Shown here piece by piece: positions 17,122 through 24,633 of a stretch of 64,000 nt of DNA. A program made the translations under genes and the position numbers. The notes beneath the pieces were generated by a model. It ran no database searches and was not told the DNA's origin. It saw nothing but the letters and a program-made list of their open reading frames with translations. Origin of the DNA: Glaciibacter superstes DSM 21135. GTDB lineage: Bacteria; Actinomycetota; Actinomycetes; Actinomycetales; Microbacteriaceae. Every line of letters begins with the position of its first letter. Positions within the stretch are counted from its first letter, which is position 1. The stretch lies in assembly GCF_000421145.1 (NCBI RefSeq), contig NZ_ATWH01000003.1, positions 124,001-188,000 on the forward strand, in the 5' to 3' direction.

Positions 17122-17823
17122 TCACACGGTCGTGATTCGGATGCGGTACGGCCCCGCATCGAGGATGGCAAGTGCTCCGACGATCCCGCGTGGGAGGTCG
17201 AGCATTTCGATCTGCGGCGGCTGGTCAAGCTGCAACGCGACAGGCCACCTGACGAGTCGTACAACTTCGCTGTTCGCGTGCGCAGCGAAGGTGACGGCCA
17301 GTTCGGCCGGATCAATGTTCAGCCCCCAGCCAGTGGCCTTCAGTATCGCCTCCTTGACGGTCCAGAGCCTGGCAAGTCGGTCGTTCCTGGCTCCTTCGGG
17401 CAGAACGTCCAACGCGGCTTGTTCCAGCGGATGCAGGAGCGCGGCGGCCAGGGGCGCCTTGGCGACGAGGTCTGGGTGTTCGATGTCGAGGCCGATCGGG
17501 CCGGCTCTCGTGCCCCCCACCGCAACCCCCACGGCGACCAAGCCGGACGTCCGGCTGAGGCTCGTGTGAACTCCAGCACCGGATTCGACGCCGTCGGCGG
17601 TCATGATCCTGACCGACGGCTTGCCGTGTTCCTGGCTGCCGCACCGCAGACAGCGGCGAACGATCTTCACCGCGGCCGGGTCGCAGCCGGTCGCCACGGC
17701 GACGGCTTCGGCGAGCGCAGTCTCACCATCGGCAGGGCCGGCCGTCAGAACGATCAGAATGTCACCTGGCACCTGCCCATCATGCCTGCTTCGTATGCCG
17801 CGGCTGACATGCCGCCTGAACAT
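17122..17823 (-). CDS. Sfp-type 4'-phosphopantetheinyl transferase
   Basis: 233 residues, the usual size of the Sfp class. It transfers phosphopantetheine from CoA to carrier-protein serines. Motifs: C-G-S-Q-E-H-G-K-P (P1 region), T-S-L-S-R-T-S-G (usually H-N-x-S-H-S; here diverged), P-I-G-L-D-I-E-H with the Mg-binding acidic pair, and R-L-W-T-V-K-E-A-I-L-K-A-T-G. The ATG at 17823 lacks a clear ribosome site; a GTG at 17772 just before the conserved part is an alternative. It converges on the synthetase operon, the only carrier-domain enzyme in the window, so it is the natural activator of Ser563. Confidence 0.85.
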   Translation of the reverse strand: MFRRHVSRGIRSRHDGQVPGDILIVLTAGPADGETALAEAVAVATGCDPAAVKIVRRCLRCGSQEHGKPSVRIMTADGVESGAGVHTSLSRTSGLVAVGVAVGGTRAGPIGLDIEHPDLVAKAPLAAALLHPLEQAALDVLPEGARNDRLARLWTVKEAILKATGWGLNIDPAELAVTFAAHANSEVVRLVRWPVALQLDQPPQIEMLDLPRGIVGALAILDAGPYRIRITTV

Positions 17824-17848
17824 ACCAACGGATGCATATAACCGGCGC

Positions 17849-17860
17849 TACAGTCGTACG
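17849..17860 (+). promoter_or_regulatory. Leaderless promoter -10 of the acyltransferase gene
   Basis: TACAGT (17849-17854) is followed by six bases and the GTG start at 17861. No Shine-Dalgarno is present, which fits a leaderless mRNA. Confidence 0.55.
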
Positions 17861-18634
17861 GTGACAGATTCCCTCGAAGACGGCAATGATGCCGGTGCGG
17901 CAGAAGCTCCAAAACGGCCGGGATTCGTCTACTTCCTGGGCTACGGGATCATGGCGCCGATTGCACGGTTGGTCTTCAGGCCAACGATCACCGGCCGGGA
18001 GAACATCCCGAAGAACGGCCCGGTCATCCTCGCGAGCAATCATCTGTCGTTCATCGACAGTCTGGTGATTCCCCTCACGGCGCCCCGTCGGGTGCAGTTC
18101 CTGGCCAAGAGCACCTACTTCACCGGAACCGGCCCACGGGGCTGGGTGTCCCGCAACTTCTTCACTGCCATCGGCGCTATCGGTGTCGAGCGCGGGGCCG
18201 GACAAGCGGCCCAGGTGGCGCTGGACGCCGGCAGACGCGTGCTCGAGTCTGACGGCGCATTCGCGATCTACCCAGAGGGCACGCGCTCGCTCGACGGTCG
18301 CCTCTACAGAGGGCGCACCGGAGTGGCCTGGCTTGCCCTCACCACGGGAGCCGTGGTCGTGCCCGTCGGACTCATCGGCACCCAGGAGATCCAGCCGGTC
18401 GGCGCGAAGGTCCCGCGCATCCGCAAGGTCACCGTGGCGTTCGGTGAGCCGATCGACGTCAGCGTGCACGGGTCGGCCGAGTCCGGGAAGGCCAGGCGCC
18501 TGGCCACGGATGAGATCATGGCCGCGATCCACGCGCTGAGCGGCCAGGAACTGGCCGGCGTCTACAACGAGGCCCCGCCGCAGGGAGCCCTGCAGAAGAT
18601 CGCCGACCGGGTCTTCCCGCGCGAACGCCGCTGA
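17861..18634 (+). CDS. plsC: 1-acyl-sn-glycerol-3-phosphate acyltransferase
   Basis: 257 residues. PlsC/LPLAT fold: N-H-L-S-F-I-D is the catalytic NHX4D motif, and Y-P-E-G-T-R-S is the glycerolphosphate-binding motif; V-P-V-G-L-I-G-T follows. The enzyme makes phosphatidic acid for membrane lipids. A hydrophobic segment near residue 25 (F-L-G-Y-G-I-M-A-P) may associate with the membrane. The GTG at 17861 is chosen because TACAGT lies exactly six bases before it; the open frame upstream runs through the phosphopantetheinyl transferase on the other strand and is not coding. Divergent from that transferase across 37 bases. Confidence 0.92.
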   Translation: MTDSLEDGNDAGAAEAPKRPGFVYFLGYGIMAPIARLVFRPTITGRENIPKNGPVILASNHLSFIDSLVIPLTAPRRVQFLAKSTYFTGTGPRGWVSRNFFTAIGAIGVERGAGQAAQVALDAGRRVLESDGAFAIYPEGTRSLDGRLYRGRTGVAWLALTTGAVVVPVGLIGTQEIQPVGAKVPRIRKVTVAFGEPIDVSVHGSAESGKARRLATDEIMAAIHALSGQELAGVYNEAPPQGALQKIADRVFPRERR

Positions 18635-18674
18635 GTCTGAGGGTGAGCGTGGGTGACGCTCAGGATGCGCGACG

Positions 18675-18686
18675 TAAGCTGAAGCC
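18675..18686 (+). promoter_or_regulatory. Leaderless promoter -10 of gabT (first copy)
   Basis: TAAGCT (18675-18680) lies six bases before the ATG at 18687, with no ribosome site. Confidence 0.5.
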
Positions 18687-20015
18687 ATGACTCGTGAGTT
18701 CTCCGTCCCCCAGAAGCGCAAGCTCGTCACCGAACTGCCGGGTCCGGCATCCGTCGCCCTGCAGGAGCGCCGCGTACGCGCCGTTTCGCGCGGCGCCGGC
18801 ACACTGGCCAATATCTATATGGATCACGGTGCGGGCGCCATCCTGGTCGATGTCGACGGCAACCAGCTCATCGATCTCGGCTCCGGCATCGGGGTCATGA
18901 CCGTCGGCCACGCGCATCCGGATGTCGCTGCCGCAGCAGCAGCGCAGGCCGCGAAGCTCACGCATACCCTGTTCACCGTCACGCCGTACGAGAACTACGT
19001 GCGAGTGGCCGAGAAGCTGGCGGAGATCACACCAGGTGACTTCGAGAAACACTCGATTCTCGTCAACTCAGGATCCGAAGCGGTGGAGAACGCGGTGAAG
19101 ATCGCCCGCAAATACACCGGGCGGCGCGCCATCGTCAGCCTCGACCACGCCTTCCACGGTCGCACCAATCTGACTATGGGAATGACCTACCGGCCCTGGC
19201 CGGAGCGGGCAGGCATGGGCCCCGTGCCCGCAGAGCTGTACAGCGTCCCGATCAGCTATCCATACCGCGACGGCCTCAGCGGCGAGGAGGCGGCAGAGAA
19301 GACGATCGATTACATCAACACCCACATCGGCGCGAGCGAGATCGCCGCGTTCTTCGTTGAGCCGATCCAGGGCGACGGTGGCATCATCATCCCAGCGCCC
19401 GGCTACTTCTCGCGGCTCAGCGAATTCTGCACAGAGAACGGCATCGTCTTCGTCGCCGACGAGATCCAGGCGGGCCTCGCCCGAACGGGCGCGTGGTACT
19501 CGATAGAACACCACGGCGTGGTGCCAGACCTGGTCACCTCGGCCAAGGGCATCGCCGGCGGCTTCCCGCTCGCGGCCGTCACCGGCCGGGCGGAGATCAT
19601 GGATGCCGTGCAGCCGGGAGGCATCGGCGGCACGTTCGGCGGCAACCCGGTGTCGACGGCCGCGGCCCTCGCCGTGTTCGACATCATCGAACGCGAAGGA
19701 CTCATTGCCGAGGCCCAGCGCATCGAGAAGACACTCCTGGCGCGCATCGGCGACTGGCCAGACCGGTTCTCCGTCGTCGGTGACGTGCGAGGCAAGGGCG
19801 CGATGTTCGGCGTCGAGCTGGTGCAGCCTGGCACGAAGAAACCGAACCCTGAGGCTCTGAGCGCGGTGCTCAAGCACGCGACGAGCAACGGTGTCATTCC
19901 GCTTGATGCCGGCAGTTGGGACTCCGTACTGCGGATCATGCCGCCGCTCGTCATCTCGGACGAACTGATCGACGACGCGGCATCCGTCATCGAAGAGGCG
20001 CTCGCTACCTTCTGA
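18687..20015 (+). CDS. gabT: 4-aminobutyrate--2-oxoglutarate transaminase
   Basis: 442 residues, normal GabT length. Class III PLP aminotransferase that converts GABA and 2-oxoglutarate to succinate semialdehyde and glutamate. Visible: N-S-G-S-E-A-V-E-N phosphate-binding turn, H-A-F-H-G-R-T, the F-V-A-D-E-I-Q-A-G-L-A-R-T-G cofactor Asp motif, S-A-K-G-I-A-G-G with PLP Lys287, and G-T-F-G-G-N-P. A paralogue with the same N-terminal pattern (V-P-Q-x-R-x-x-V-T) lies 2.1 kb downstream. No succinate semialdehyde dehydrogenase gene is in the window. Confidence 0.93.
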   Translation: MTREFSVPQKRKLVTELPGPASVALQERRVRAVSRGAGTLANIYMDHGAGAILVDVDGNQLIDLGSGIGVMTVGHAHPDVAAAAAAQAAKLTHTLFTVTPYENYVRVAEKLAEITPGDFEKHSILVNSGSEAVENAVKIARKYTGRRAIVSLDHAFHGRTNLTMGMTYRPWPERAGMGPVPAELYSVPISYPYRDGLSGEEAAEKTIDYINTHIGASEIAAFFVEPIQGDGGIIIPAPGYFSRLSEFCTENGIVFVADEIQAGLARTGAWYSIEHHGVVPDLVTSAKGIAGGFPLAAVTGRAEIMDAVQPGGIGGTFGGNPVSTAAALAVFDIIEREGLIAEAQRIEKTLLARIGDWPDRFSVVGDVRGKGAMFGVELVQPGTKKPNPEALSAVLKHATSNGVIPLDAGSWDSVLRIMPPLVISDELIDDAASVIEEALATF

Positions 20016-20032
20016 GCGCCCAACCAGGCCGT

Positions 20033-20089
20033 CGAACCGTGGCAGATCGACCTTCCCGATGCCCGGGAACGTCGATTTCCCACGGTTCG
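20033..20089. terminator. Composite hairpin between convergent gabT and CGNR genes
   Basis: Outer arms 20033-20042 (cgaaccgtgg) and 20080-20089 pair perfectly over 10 bp. Inside them atcgac/gtcgat and ttccc/gggaa arms nest around a short loop. The stem occupies most of the 82-base gap between two converging genes and has no T-run. Confidence 0.7.
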
Positions 20090-20097
20090 GTGCAGTT

Positions 20098-20592
20098 TCA
20101 GGCCTGCTTGGAGCGGAAACTGCGGGCCTTCGCGCGGTTGCCGCAGACCTCCATGCTGCACCACGCGCGGGATCCGTTGCGGGACAAGTCGTAATATGCC
20201 TCGCGGCAGGTGTCGGCCTGGCAGAGCTTCACTCTGCTGATCCGGCCCTGGATGCTCAGTACGACGGTTGCGGCGAGCGCGGCCTCCGCCGCCGTCTCTG
20301 AGCTGAGGCACACTCCGCCCGAATCGCACGACGCGCGCAGGGAGACGCTGGGGAGCTGCGGCTGGCCGCCGGTCACCAGCAGCCGGAGGGCGTCGCGAGT
20401 CTTGCGCGCCTCATCGAGATCCCCGGCGCTGAGCCCGTGTCGGCTTGCCCAGGCGTCGAGCCCGGCCTGGGTCGCCAACTCGTCGGTAGCCGAGTCGGTG
20501 TCGAGGGTGTTCAGGAAGTCGACGAGGAGGTCCTCGTCGCGCTCCTGCGTCAACATCCGGCCATCGCTCGAACTCTTTCCGCCACTTTCCAT
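20098..20592 (-). CDS. CGNR zinc-finger (ABATE-domain) transcriptional regulator
   Basis: 164 residues. The N-terminal half (L-V-D-F-L-N-T-L-D-T ...) matches the ABATE ligand-binding domain; the C-terminus is a CGNR zinc finger with L-C-Q-A-D-T-C ... C-S-M-E-V-C-G-N-R-A-K-A-R and a basic tail. Such proteins are usually repressors or activators of stress or antibiotic-related genes. The ATG at 20592 has TACAAT exactly six bases upstream, so the mRNA may be leaderless; the inverted repeats over this promoter suggest autoregulation and control of the divergent small gene at 20706. Confidence 0.88.
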   Translation of the reverse strand: MESGGKSSSDGRMLTQERDEDLLVDFLNTLDTDSATDELATQAGLDAWASRHGLSAGDLDEARKTRDALRLLVTGGQPQLPSVSLRASCDSGGVCLSSETAAEAALAATVVLSIQGRISRVKLCQADTCREAYYDLSRNGSRAWCSMEVCGNRAKARSFRSKQA

Positions 20593-20636
20593 ATAACCAT
20601 TGTAACCGCTTGAGTGGTTACGATAGGTTATAACCA
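20592..20636. promoter_or_regulatory. Operator-like cluster of TAACC/GGTTA half-sites
   Basis: Five half-sites occur in 45 bases: TATAACC 20592-20598, GTAACC 20602-20607, GGTTAC 20616-20621 and the perfect palindrome GGTTATAACC 20627-20636. GTAACC and GGTTAC form an inverted repeat with 8-base spacing. The cluster covers the predicted TACAAT -10 of the CGNR gene (20604-20599, minus strand), so binding there would block that promoter. Confidence 0.7.
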
Positions 20637-20705
20637 GTAAAACCGATACACCAGTTACGGCGGCGACGACAAAGCAGACGTGACACCAACGCAGGTGAAG
20701 GAATC

Positions 20706-20957
20706 ATGGAATTCTCCGACTACGCCATCCTGAAACTCAACGAAGCGCGCATTGCGGATGCAGAGCGTGCGATCTCCCGCCGCCGCTCGCGGCAGCGGGA
20801 TGACCCGGCTCCGGCCAGGGCGCGTGACGGCCGCTGGGCGGCTGCCATCCATCGGCTGGCGAACAGTCCGGTTGCACCAGAACGCAGCGCACCGCCCGCC
20901 GCTGCGACGGGCAGGACCTCCACCGGCCAGGCAACACTCGGGTGCGCGCCGGCCTGA
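20706..20957 (+). CDS. Small hypothetical protein
   Basis: An 83-residue frame starting M-E-F-S-D-Y-A-I-L-K-L with a good GAAGGA ribosome site 4 bases before the ATG. The first 30 residues form a likely amphipathic helix ending in a basic R-R-R-S-R-Q-R cluster; the rest is Ala/Pro-rich and low in complexity, so the true end might differ. It is divergent from the CGNR gene across the operator cluster, suggesting co-regulation. No family recognised and no membrane segment. Confidence 0.5.
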   Translation: MEFSDYAILKLNEARIADAERAISRRRSRQRDDPAPARARDGRWAAAIHRLANSPVAPERSAPPAAATGRTSTGQATLGCAPA

Positions 20958-20975
20958 GTCGAGCCTGACTGGTGC

Positions 20976-21035
20976 CGGCTGGACTGATGCGGGCCGGGCT
21001 GATGTGGGCCGGGCTGATGTGGGCCGGGCTGAACC
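20976..21035. repeat. 15-bp tandem repeat downstream of small ORF
   Basis: Three copies of gggccgggctgatgt (20991, 21006, 21021, the last ending gaacc) with a degenerate copy before them. It begins 18 bases after the stop of the small gene. The rest of the gap to 21148 holds the hairpin at 21100-21130. Confidence 0.85.
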
Positions 21036-21099
21036 GAGCGCGATTGATGCGAGCCTCGCCAGACCGGCGCGCTGCGCTGACAGCGAAATAGTGCTGATC

Positions 21100-21130
21100 G
21101 TGGCTGATTTCCGGTATGGAAATCGGCCAC
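21100..21130. promoter_or_regulatory. Strong inverted repeat upstream of a beta-helix protein gene
   Basis: 13-bp arms (21100-21112 gtggctgatttcc and 21118-21130) pair with one G-T position around a 5-base loop. It ends 17 bases before the ATG at 21148, just ahead of its AGGGGAT ribosome site. It may be an operator or an mRNA structure controlling translation. Confidence 0.65.
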
Positions 21131-21147
21131 GATACGTTTCAGGGGAT

Positions 21148-21576
21148 ATGAGCAGGATTTTCGAAGAATGGGAAGAGAGCGACGGCACTGTTGTCAAGTA
21201 CCGCCGTCATTCCAACGGCAAGGGGCGGATCGCGCCGGGCGCGCAGGTCGACGAGAGCGCGTATGTGGATGCGAGCGCCTACATCGAAGCTGGCGCCAGG
21301 GTGGGAAGCCGCGCCAGAATCAGCGCTGGAAGCTGGATCGGCAATGACGTCTCACTGTCGGCCGATGTTGTCGTCGGGAGTAACGTGCGCATCGGCGACC
21401 GCACGACAGTAGGGCGCGGTGCGCAGTTCGGCAGTCACACTCGCATCGGTGAAGACTCACAGATCGGTGCGAACGCGCGAGTTCCCGGCGACGTGCAACT
21501 GCCCGCCGGCAGCATCGTCAGAGGATCGGGCCTCCAGGATCACCAGCCGGGCAGCCGGTTCGCCAAGGCCGCATAA
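21148..21576 (+). CDS. Left-handed beta-helix (hexapeptide-repeat) protein
   Basis: 142 residues made almost wholly of imperfect hexapeptide repeats (V-D-E-S-A-Y, V-D-A-S-A-Y, I-E-A-G-A-R, V-G-S-R-A-R, I-S-A-G-S-W, I-G-N-D-V ...), about 15 turns' worth, as in transferase/carbonic anhydrase-like left-handed beta-helices. There is no obvious catalytic His or acyltransferase cap. The ATG at 21148 has AGGGGAT upstream and begins M-S-R-I-F-E-E-W-E-E. Whether it is an enzyme or a structural scaffold is unknown. It ends 4 bases before the convergent OsmC gene. Confidence 0.8.
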   Translation: MSRIFEEWEESDGTVVKYRRHSNGKGRIAPGAQVDESAYVDASAYIEAGARVGSRARISAGSWIGNDVSLSADVVVGSNVRIGDRTTVGRGAQFGSHTRIGEDSQIGANARVPGDVQLPAGSIVRGSGLQDHQPGSRFAKAA

Positions 21577-21580
21577 CCAC

Positions 21581-22054
21581 TCAGTCGCTGGCGACAACGG
21601 TCTCCGGTTCGTGACCGACAGGGAAATTGACGGATGCCGCGATGAAGCAGTTGCGCTCCGCCTCCTCGTGCAGCGACTGGGCCAACGCAACCTGCGAAGC
21701 ATCCGTTATCGTGACGCGTGGACGCAGGGTGGCCGACGTGAAACGCCCGCCGGAGCCCGCCTGCTCCATGACGCCCACCGCGTCATCCGTGTAGTCGGTG
21801 ACCGTGATGCCGTTGGTGACGGCCGCATGCAGGTACGACAACATGTGGCACTGGCTCAGCGCCGCGAGCAGCATCTCCTCCGGGTTCCAGCGTTCTGCGT
21901 CACCGTGGAAGGTCGGATCGGCTGAGCCTTCGATGGCGGGTTTGCCCGTCGCCTCGATGCGATGTTCGCGGCCGTACTCCCGGTAGTGGCTGGTTCCGGT
22001 ACCCCGGTTTCCCGTCCAGGTGACGCGGACGGCGTAATCGTGTGCAGCTTTCAT
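21581..22054 (-). CDS. OsmC/Ohr-family peroxide-detoxifying protein
   Basis: 157 residues. Both redox cysteines are present: Cys69 in L-S-Q-C-H-M-L and Cys136 in R-N-C-F-I-A. The family reduces organic or fatty-acid hydroperoxides using lipoylated or other thiol donors. The W-N-P-E-E-M-L-L-A-A motif of the central helix is typical. A GAAGGAGA ribosome site precedes the ATG at 22054. It is divergent from the second gabT by 92 bases. Confidence 0.9.
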   Translation of the reverse strand: MKAAHDYAVRVTWTGNRGTGTSHYREYGREHRIEATGKPAIEGSADPTFHGDAERWNPEEMLLAALSQCHMLSYLHAAVTNGITVTDYTDDAVGVMEQAGSGGRFTSATLRPRVTITDASQVALAQSLHEEAERNCFIAASVNFPVGHEPETVVASD

Positions 22055-22146
22055 GAGCTCTCCTTCACAATGCGCAGCTTTGAATACGATTCTCGCAGGA
22101 AACCGCTTCGCGTCGACCCCAGAGCGATCGGTAAACTGGGGAGACC

Positions 22147-23562
22147 ATGACTGACACCCTCAACGCCGCTGCATCCACCAACACCGCCTCGTCCACCAAC
22201 ACCGCCTCCCCCGCCGCCACCCCCGCACCGGTCTACACGGTGCCCCAGGAACGGCGCGTCGTGACCAGTGTCCCAGGACCGAAGTCCGTCGAACTGCAGA
22301 AGCGACGACTGGAGAGCGTGTCGACTGGAGTGAGTTCCGTGCTGCCCGTCTACATCGCTTCGGCGAACGGGGCGATCCTGGTCGACGTCGACGGCAACCA
22401 ATTCATTGACCTCGGCGCCGGAATCGGTGTGACCACGATCGGTCACACCGAGGCGAGCGTCGTCGAAGCCGCCGTCGGACAGGTGCAGGACTTCATCCAC
22501 ACCCTCTTCACGATCACGCCATACGAAGAGTACATCCGGGTCGCCGAGCTGCTCGCAGAGCACACCCCTGGCGATTTCCCGAAGAAGTCCGTGCTCATCA
22601 ACTCGGGTGCAGAAGCCGTCGAGAACGGCGTCAAGATCGCCCGCAAATACACTGGGCGCCGTGCCGTTGCCGTGCTCGACCACGCCTACCACGGGCGCAC
22701 GAACCTGACGATGGCGATGAACCACAAAGCCGCGCCATACGCGACCGGCTTCGGGCCACTCGCCGGTGACGTCTACCATGCACCGAGTTCCTACCCGTAT
22801 CACGACGGACTGAGCGGTGCGGATGCCGCGCAGCGCACCATCGAGTACCTCGAGAAGTCGGTCGGAGCCACCGACCTCGCCTGCCTGGTCGTCGAGCCGA
22901 TCCAGGGCGAGGGCGGCTTCATGGTTCCGGCTGAGGGCTACCTGCCCGCGCTGCAGGAGTGGTGCACGGCCAACGGCGTGGTGATGATCGCCGACGAGAT
23001 CCAGAGCGGCATGGCGCGCACCGGCGCCTACTACGCCAGTGAGCACTTCGGCTGGACGCCCGACCTGGTTCTGACCGCGAAGGGCATCGCCGGCGGCCTG
23101 CCGCTTGCCGCCGTCACCGGCCGTGCCGAGATCATGGACGCAGCCCAGCCCGGTGGCCTCGGCGGAACGTTCGGCGGCAACCCAGTGGCCTGCGCGGCGG
23201 CCGTCGCCGTCTTCGAGTCGATCGAGAGCAACAACCTGCTCGTCGAGGGCCGCCGCATCGGGGACTCACTCCGCAGCGGTCTTGAGCAGCTGCAGCACAA
23301 GCACGACATCATCGGCGACATCCGCGGCATCGGCGCCATGATCGCGATCGAGCTCGTGCAGCCGGGCACCGGCGACACGTCGAAGGAACCGAACGCCGCG
23401 GCTGTCACCGCCATCGCGGAGTATGCCGCCCAGCACGGCGTGCTGTTGCTGACCGCAGGCACCTACGGCAACGTGCTTCGCTTCCTTCCGAGCCTCGCTC
23501 TCAGCGACGACCTGATCGCGGATGCGCTCTCGGTCATCGACGACGCTATCGCGGCTCTCTAG
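22147..23562 (+). CDS. gabT: 4-aminobutyrate--2-oxoglutarate transaminase (second copy)
   Basis: 471 residues, longer than the first copy because of a ~30-residue Ala/Ser/Thr/Asn/Pro-rich N-terminal extension (repeats of S-T-N-T-A-S). The core follows the same GabT pattern: N-S-G-A-E-A-V-E-N, H-A-Y-H-G-R-T-N-L-T, M-I-A-D-E-I-Q-S-G-M-A-R-T-G, T-A-K-G-I-A-G-G with PLP Lys312, G-T-F-G-G-N-P. TAAACT lies nine bases before the ATG. Three bases after the stop comes the asparaginase start, so both are probably one transcript. Substrate may differ from copy 1 (other omega-amino acids); not decidable from sequence. Confidence 0.92.
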   Translation: MTDTLNAAASTNTASSTNTASPAATPAPVYTVPQERRVVTSVPGPKSVELQKRRLESVSTGVSSVLPVYIASANGAILVDVDGNQFIDLGAGIGVTTIGHTEASVVEAAVGQVQDFIHTLFTITPYEEYIRVAELLAEHTPGDFPKKSVLINSGAEAVENGVKIARKYTGRRAVAVLDHAYHGRTNLTMAMNHKAAPYATGFGPLAGDVYHAPSSYPYHDGLSGADAAQRTIEYLEKSVGATDLACLVVEPIQGEGGFMVPAEGYLPALQEWCTANGVVMIADEIQSGMARTGAYYASEHFGWTPDLVLTAKGIAGGLPLAAVTGRAEIMDAAQPGGLGGTFGGNPVACAAAVAVFESIESNNLLVEGRRIGDSLRSGLEQLQHKHDIIGDIRGIGAMIAIELVQPGTGDTSKEPNAAAVTAIAEYAAQHGVLLLTAGTYGNVLRFLPSLALSDDLIADALSVIDDAIAAL

Positions 23563-23565
23563 ATC

Positions 23566-24618
23566 GTGTCGATGAACACCGGCGGGGCGAATGCCGGGTC
23601 GATGGGTAGCGCATCCGCACACGCCGTGGCGGGGACTTTCGCCGTCACTGAGGCCGTCGAACTCGCCGTCGTGGAGCGCGGCGGGTTCGTCGAATCGAGG
23701 CATTCAGGCTCCGCCGTTGTGCTCACCGGTGAAGGTGAAGTGCTGCGCACGCTCGGCAACGCAACTGCGCCGGTGTTTCCGCGCTCGGCCATGAAACCGT
23801 TCCAAGCGATCGCCGTGATGACGAGCGGTGTGACGCTGCGCGGTGAGGATGCGGCCATTGCGTCCGCGAGCCACACCGGCACGCAGAAACATGTCGCGCT
23901 CGCCCAGGGCCTCCTCGCCCGTGCGGGCATCCCGGCATCGGCCCTCGCCTGCCCAACCGACTGGCCGGGCGACCGCGCGTCCAGGGACGCACTCGTGCGC
24001 CTCGGCGCCGGCGCAGAGTCGATCTACATGAACTGCTCTGGCAAGCACGCCGCGATGCTCCTGGCGTGCGCGGCGAACGACTGGCCGCTCGAGGGATATC
24101 TCGACCCGCAGCATCCGTTGCAGAAGCGCATTCTCGACGTGCTCGAGCGATTTACCGGCGAACGTCCCTCTGCGACAGCGATCGACGGATGCGGCGCGCC
24201 GGTTCACGCGATCTCGCTCACCGGTCTCGCCAGGGGCATCGCCCGCGTCGCGATGTCGCGGTCGAACTCTCCGTTCGCGATCTACCGCGAGGCCGGCTTT
24301 CTCGCCGAGGCTGTCCGGGAGAACGGCTGGGTTGTCGCCGGGCCGGGGCAGAGCGACACGATCCTCATCGAACGCCTCGGCCTGTTCGCCAAATGTGGTG
24401 CAGAAGGCGTCATGGTCGCCTCCGCTTCAGATGGCACGACGGTCGCACTCAAGATGCTCGATGGCAACCTGCGCGCCGCCCATACTGTGGCGCTCAGCCT
24501 GCTCGCCGACGCGGGAGCCGTGCCACGTGCCGACATCGAGGCGATCGCCGGCGAACTCGACCTCGCCGTGCTCGGGGGCGGGCATCCGGTCGGACAGATC
24601 CGCGCCAGCTACATCTGA
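23566..24618 (+). CDS. AnsII-type L-asparaginase (PF06089 family)
   Basis: 350 residues from GTG 23566 (ATG at 23572 is an alternative); no clear ribosome site, so translation is probably coupled to the gabT gene that ends 3 bases earlier. The protein matches the thermolabile rhizobial-type asparaginase II family: F-P-R-S-A-M-K-P-F-Q, A-S-A-S-H-T-G, N-C-S-G-K-H-A-A-M, I-D-G-C-G-A-P-V-H and G-R-V-like end regions. It hydrolyses asparagine to aspartate and ammonia in the cytoplasm. It converges on the polyamine importer with 15 bases between stops. Confidence 0.88.
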   Translation: MSMNTGGANAGSMGSASAHAVAGTFAVTEAVELAVVERGGFVESRHSGSAVVLTGEGEVLRTLGNATAPVFPRSAMKPFQAIAVMTSGVTLRGEDAAIASASHTGTQKHVALAQGLLARAGIPASALACPTDWPGDRASRDALVRLGAGAESIYMNCSGKHAAMLLACAANDWPLEGYLDPQHPLQKRILDVLERFTGERPSATAIDGCGAPVHAISLTGLARGIARVAMSRSNSPFAIYREAGFLAEAVRENGWVVAGPGQSDTILIERLGLFAKCGAEGVMVASASDGTTVALKMLDGNLRAAHTVALSLLADAGAVPRADIEAIAGELDLAVLGGGHPVGQIRASYI

Positions 24619-24633
24619 CCTGCGGGGTTCCCG

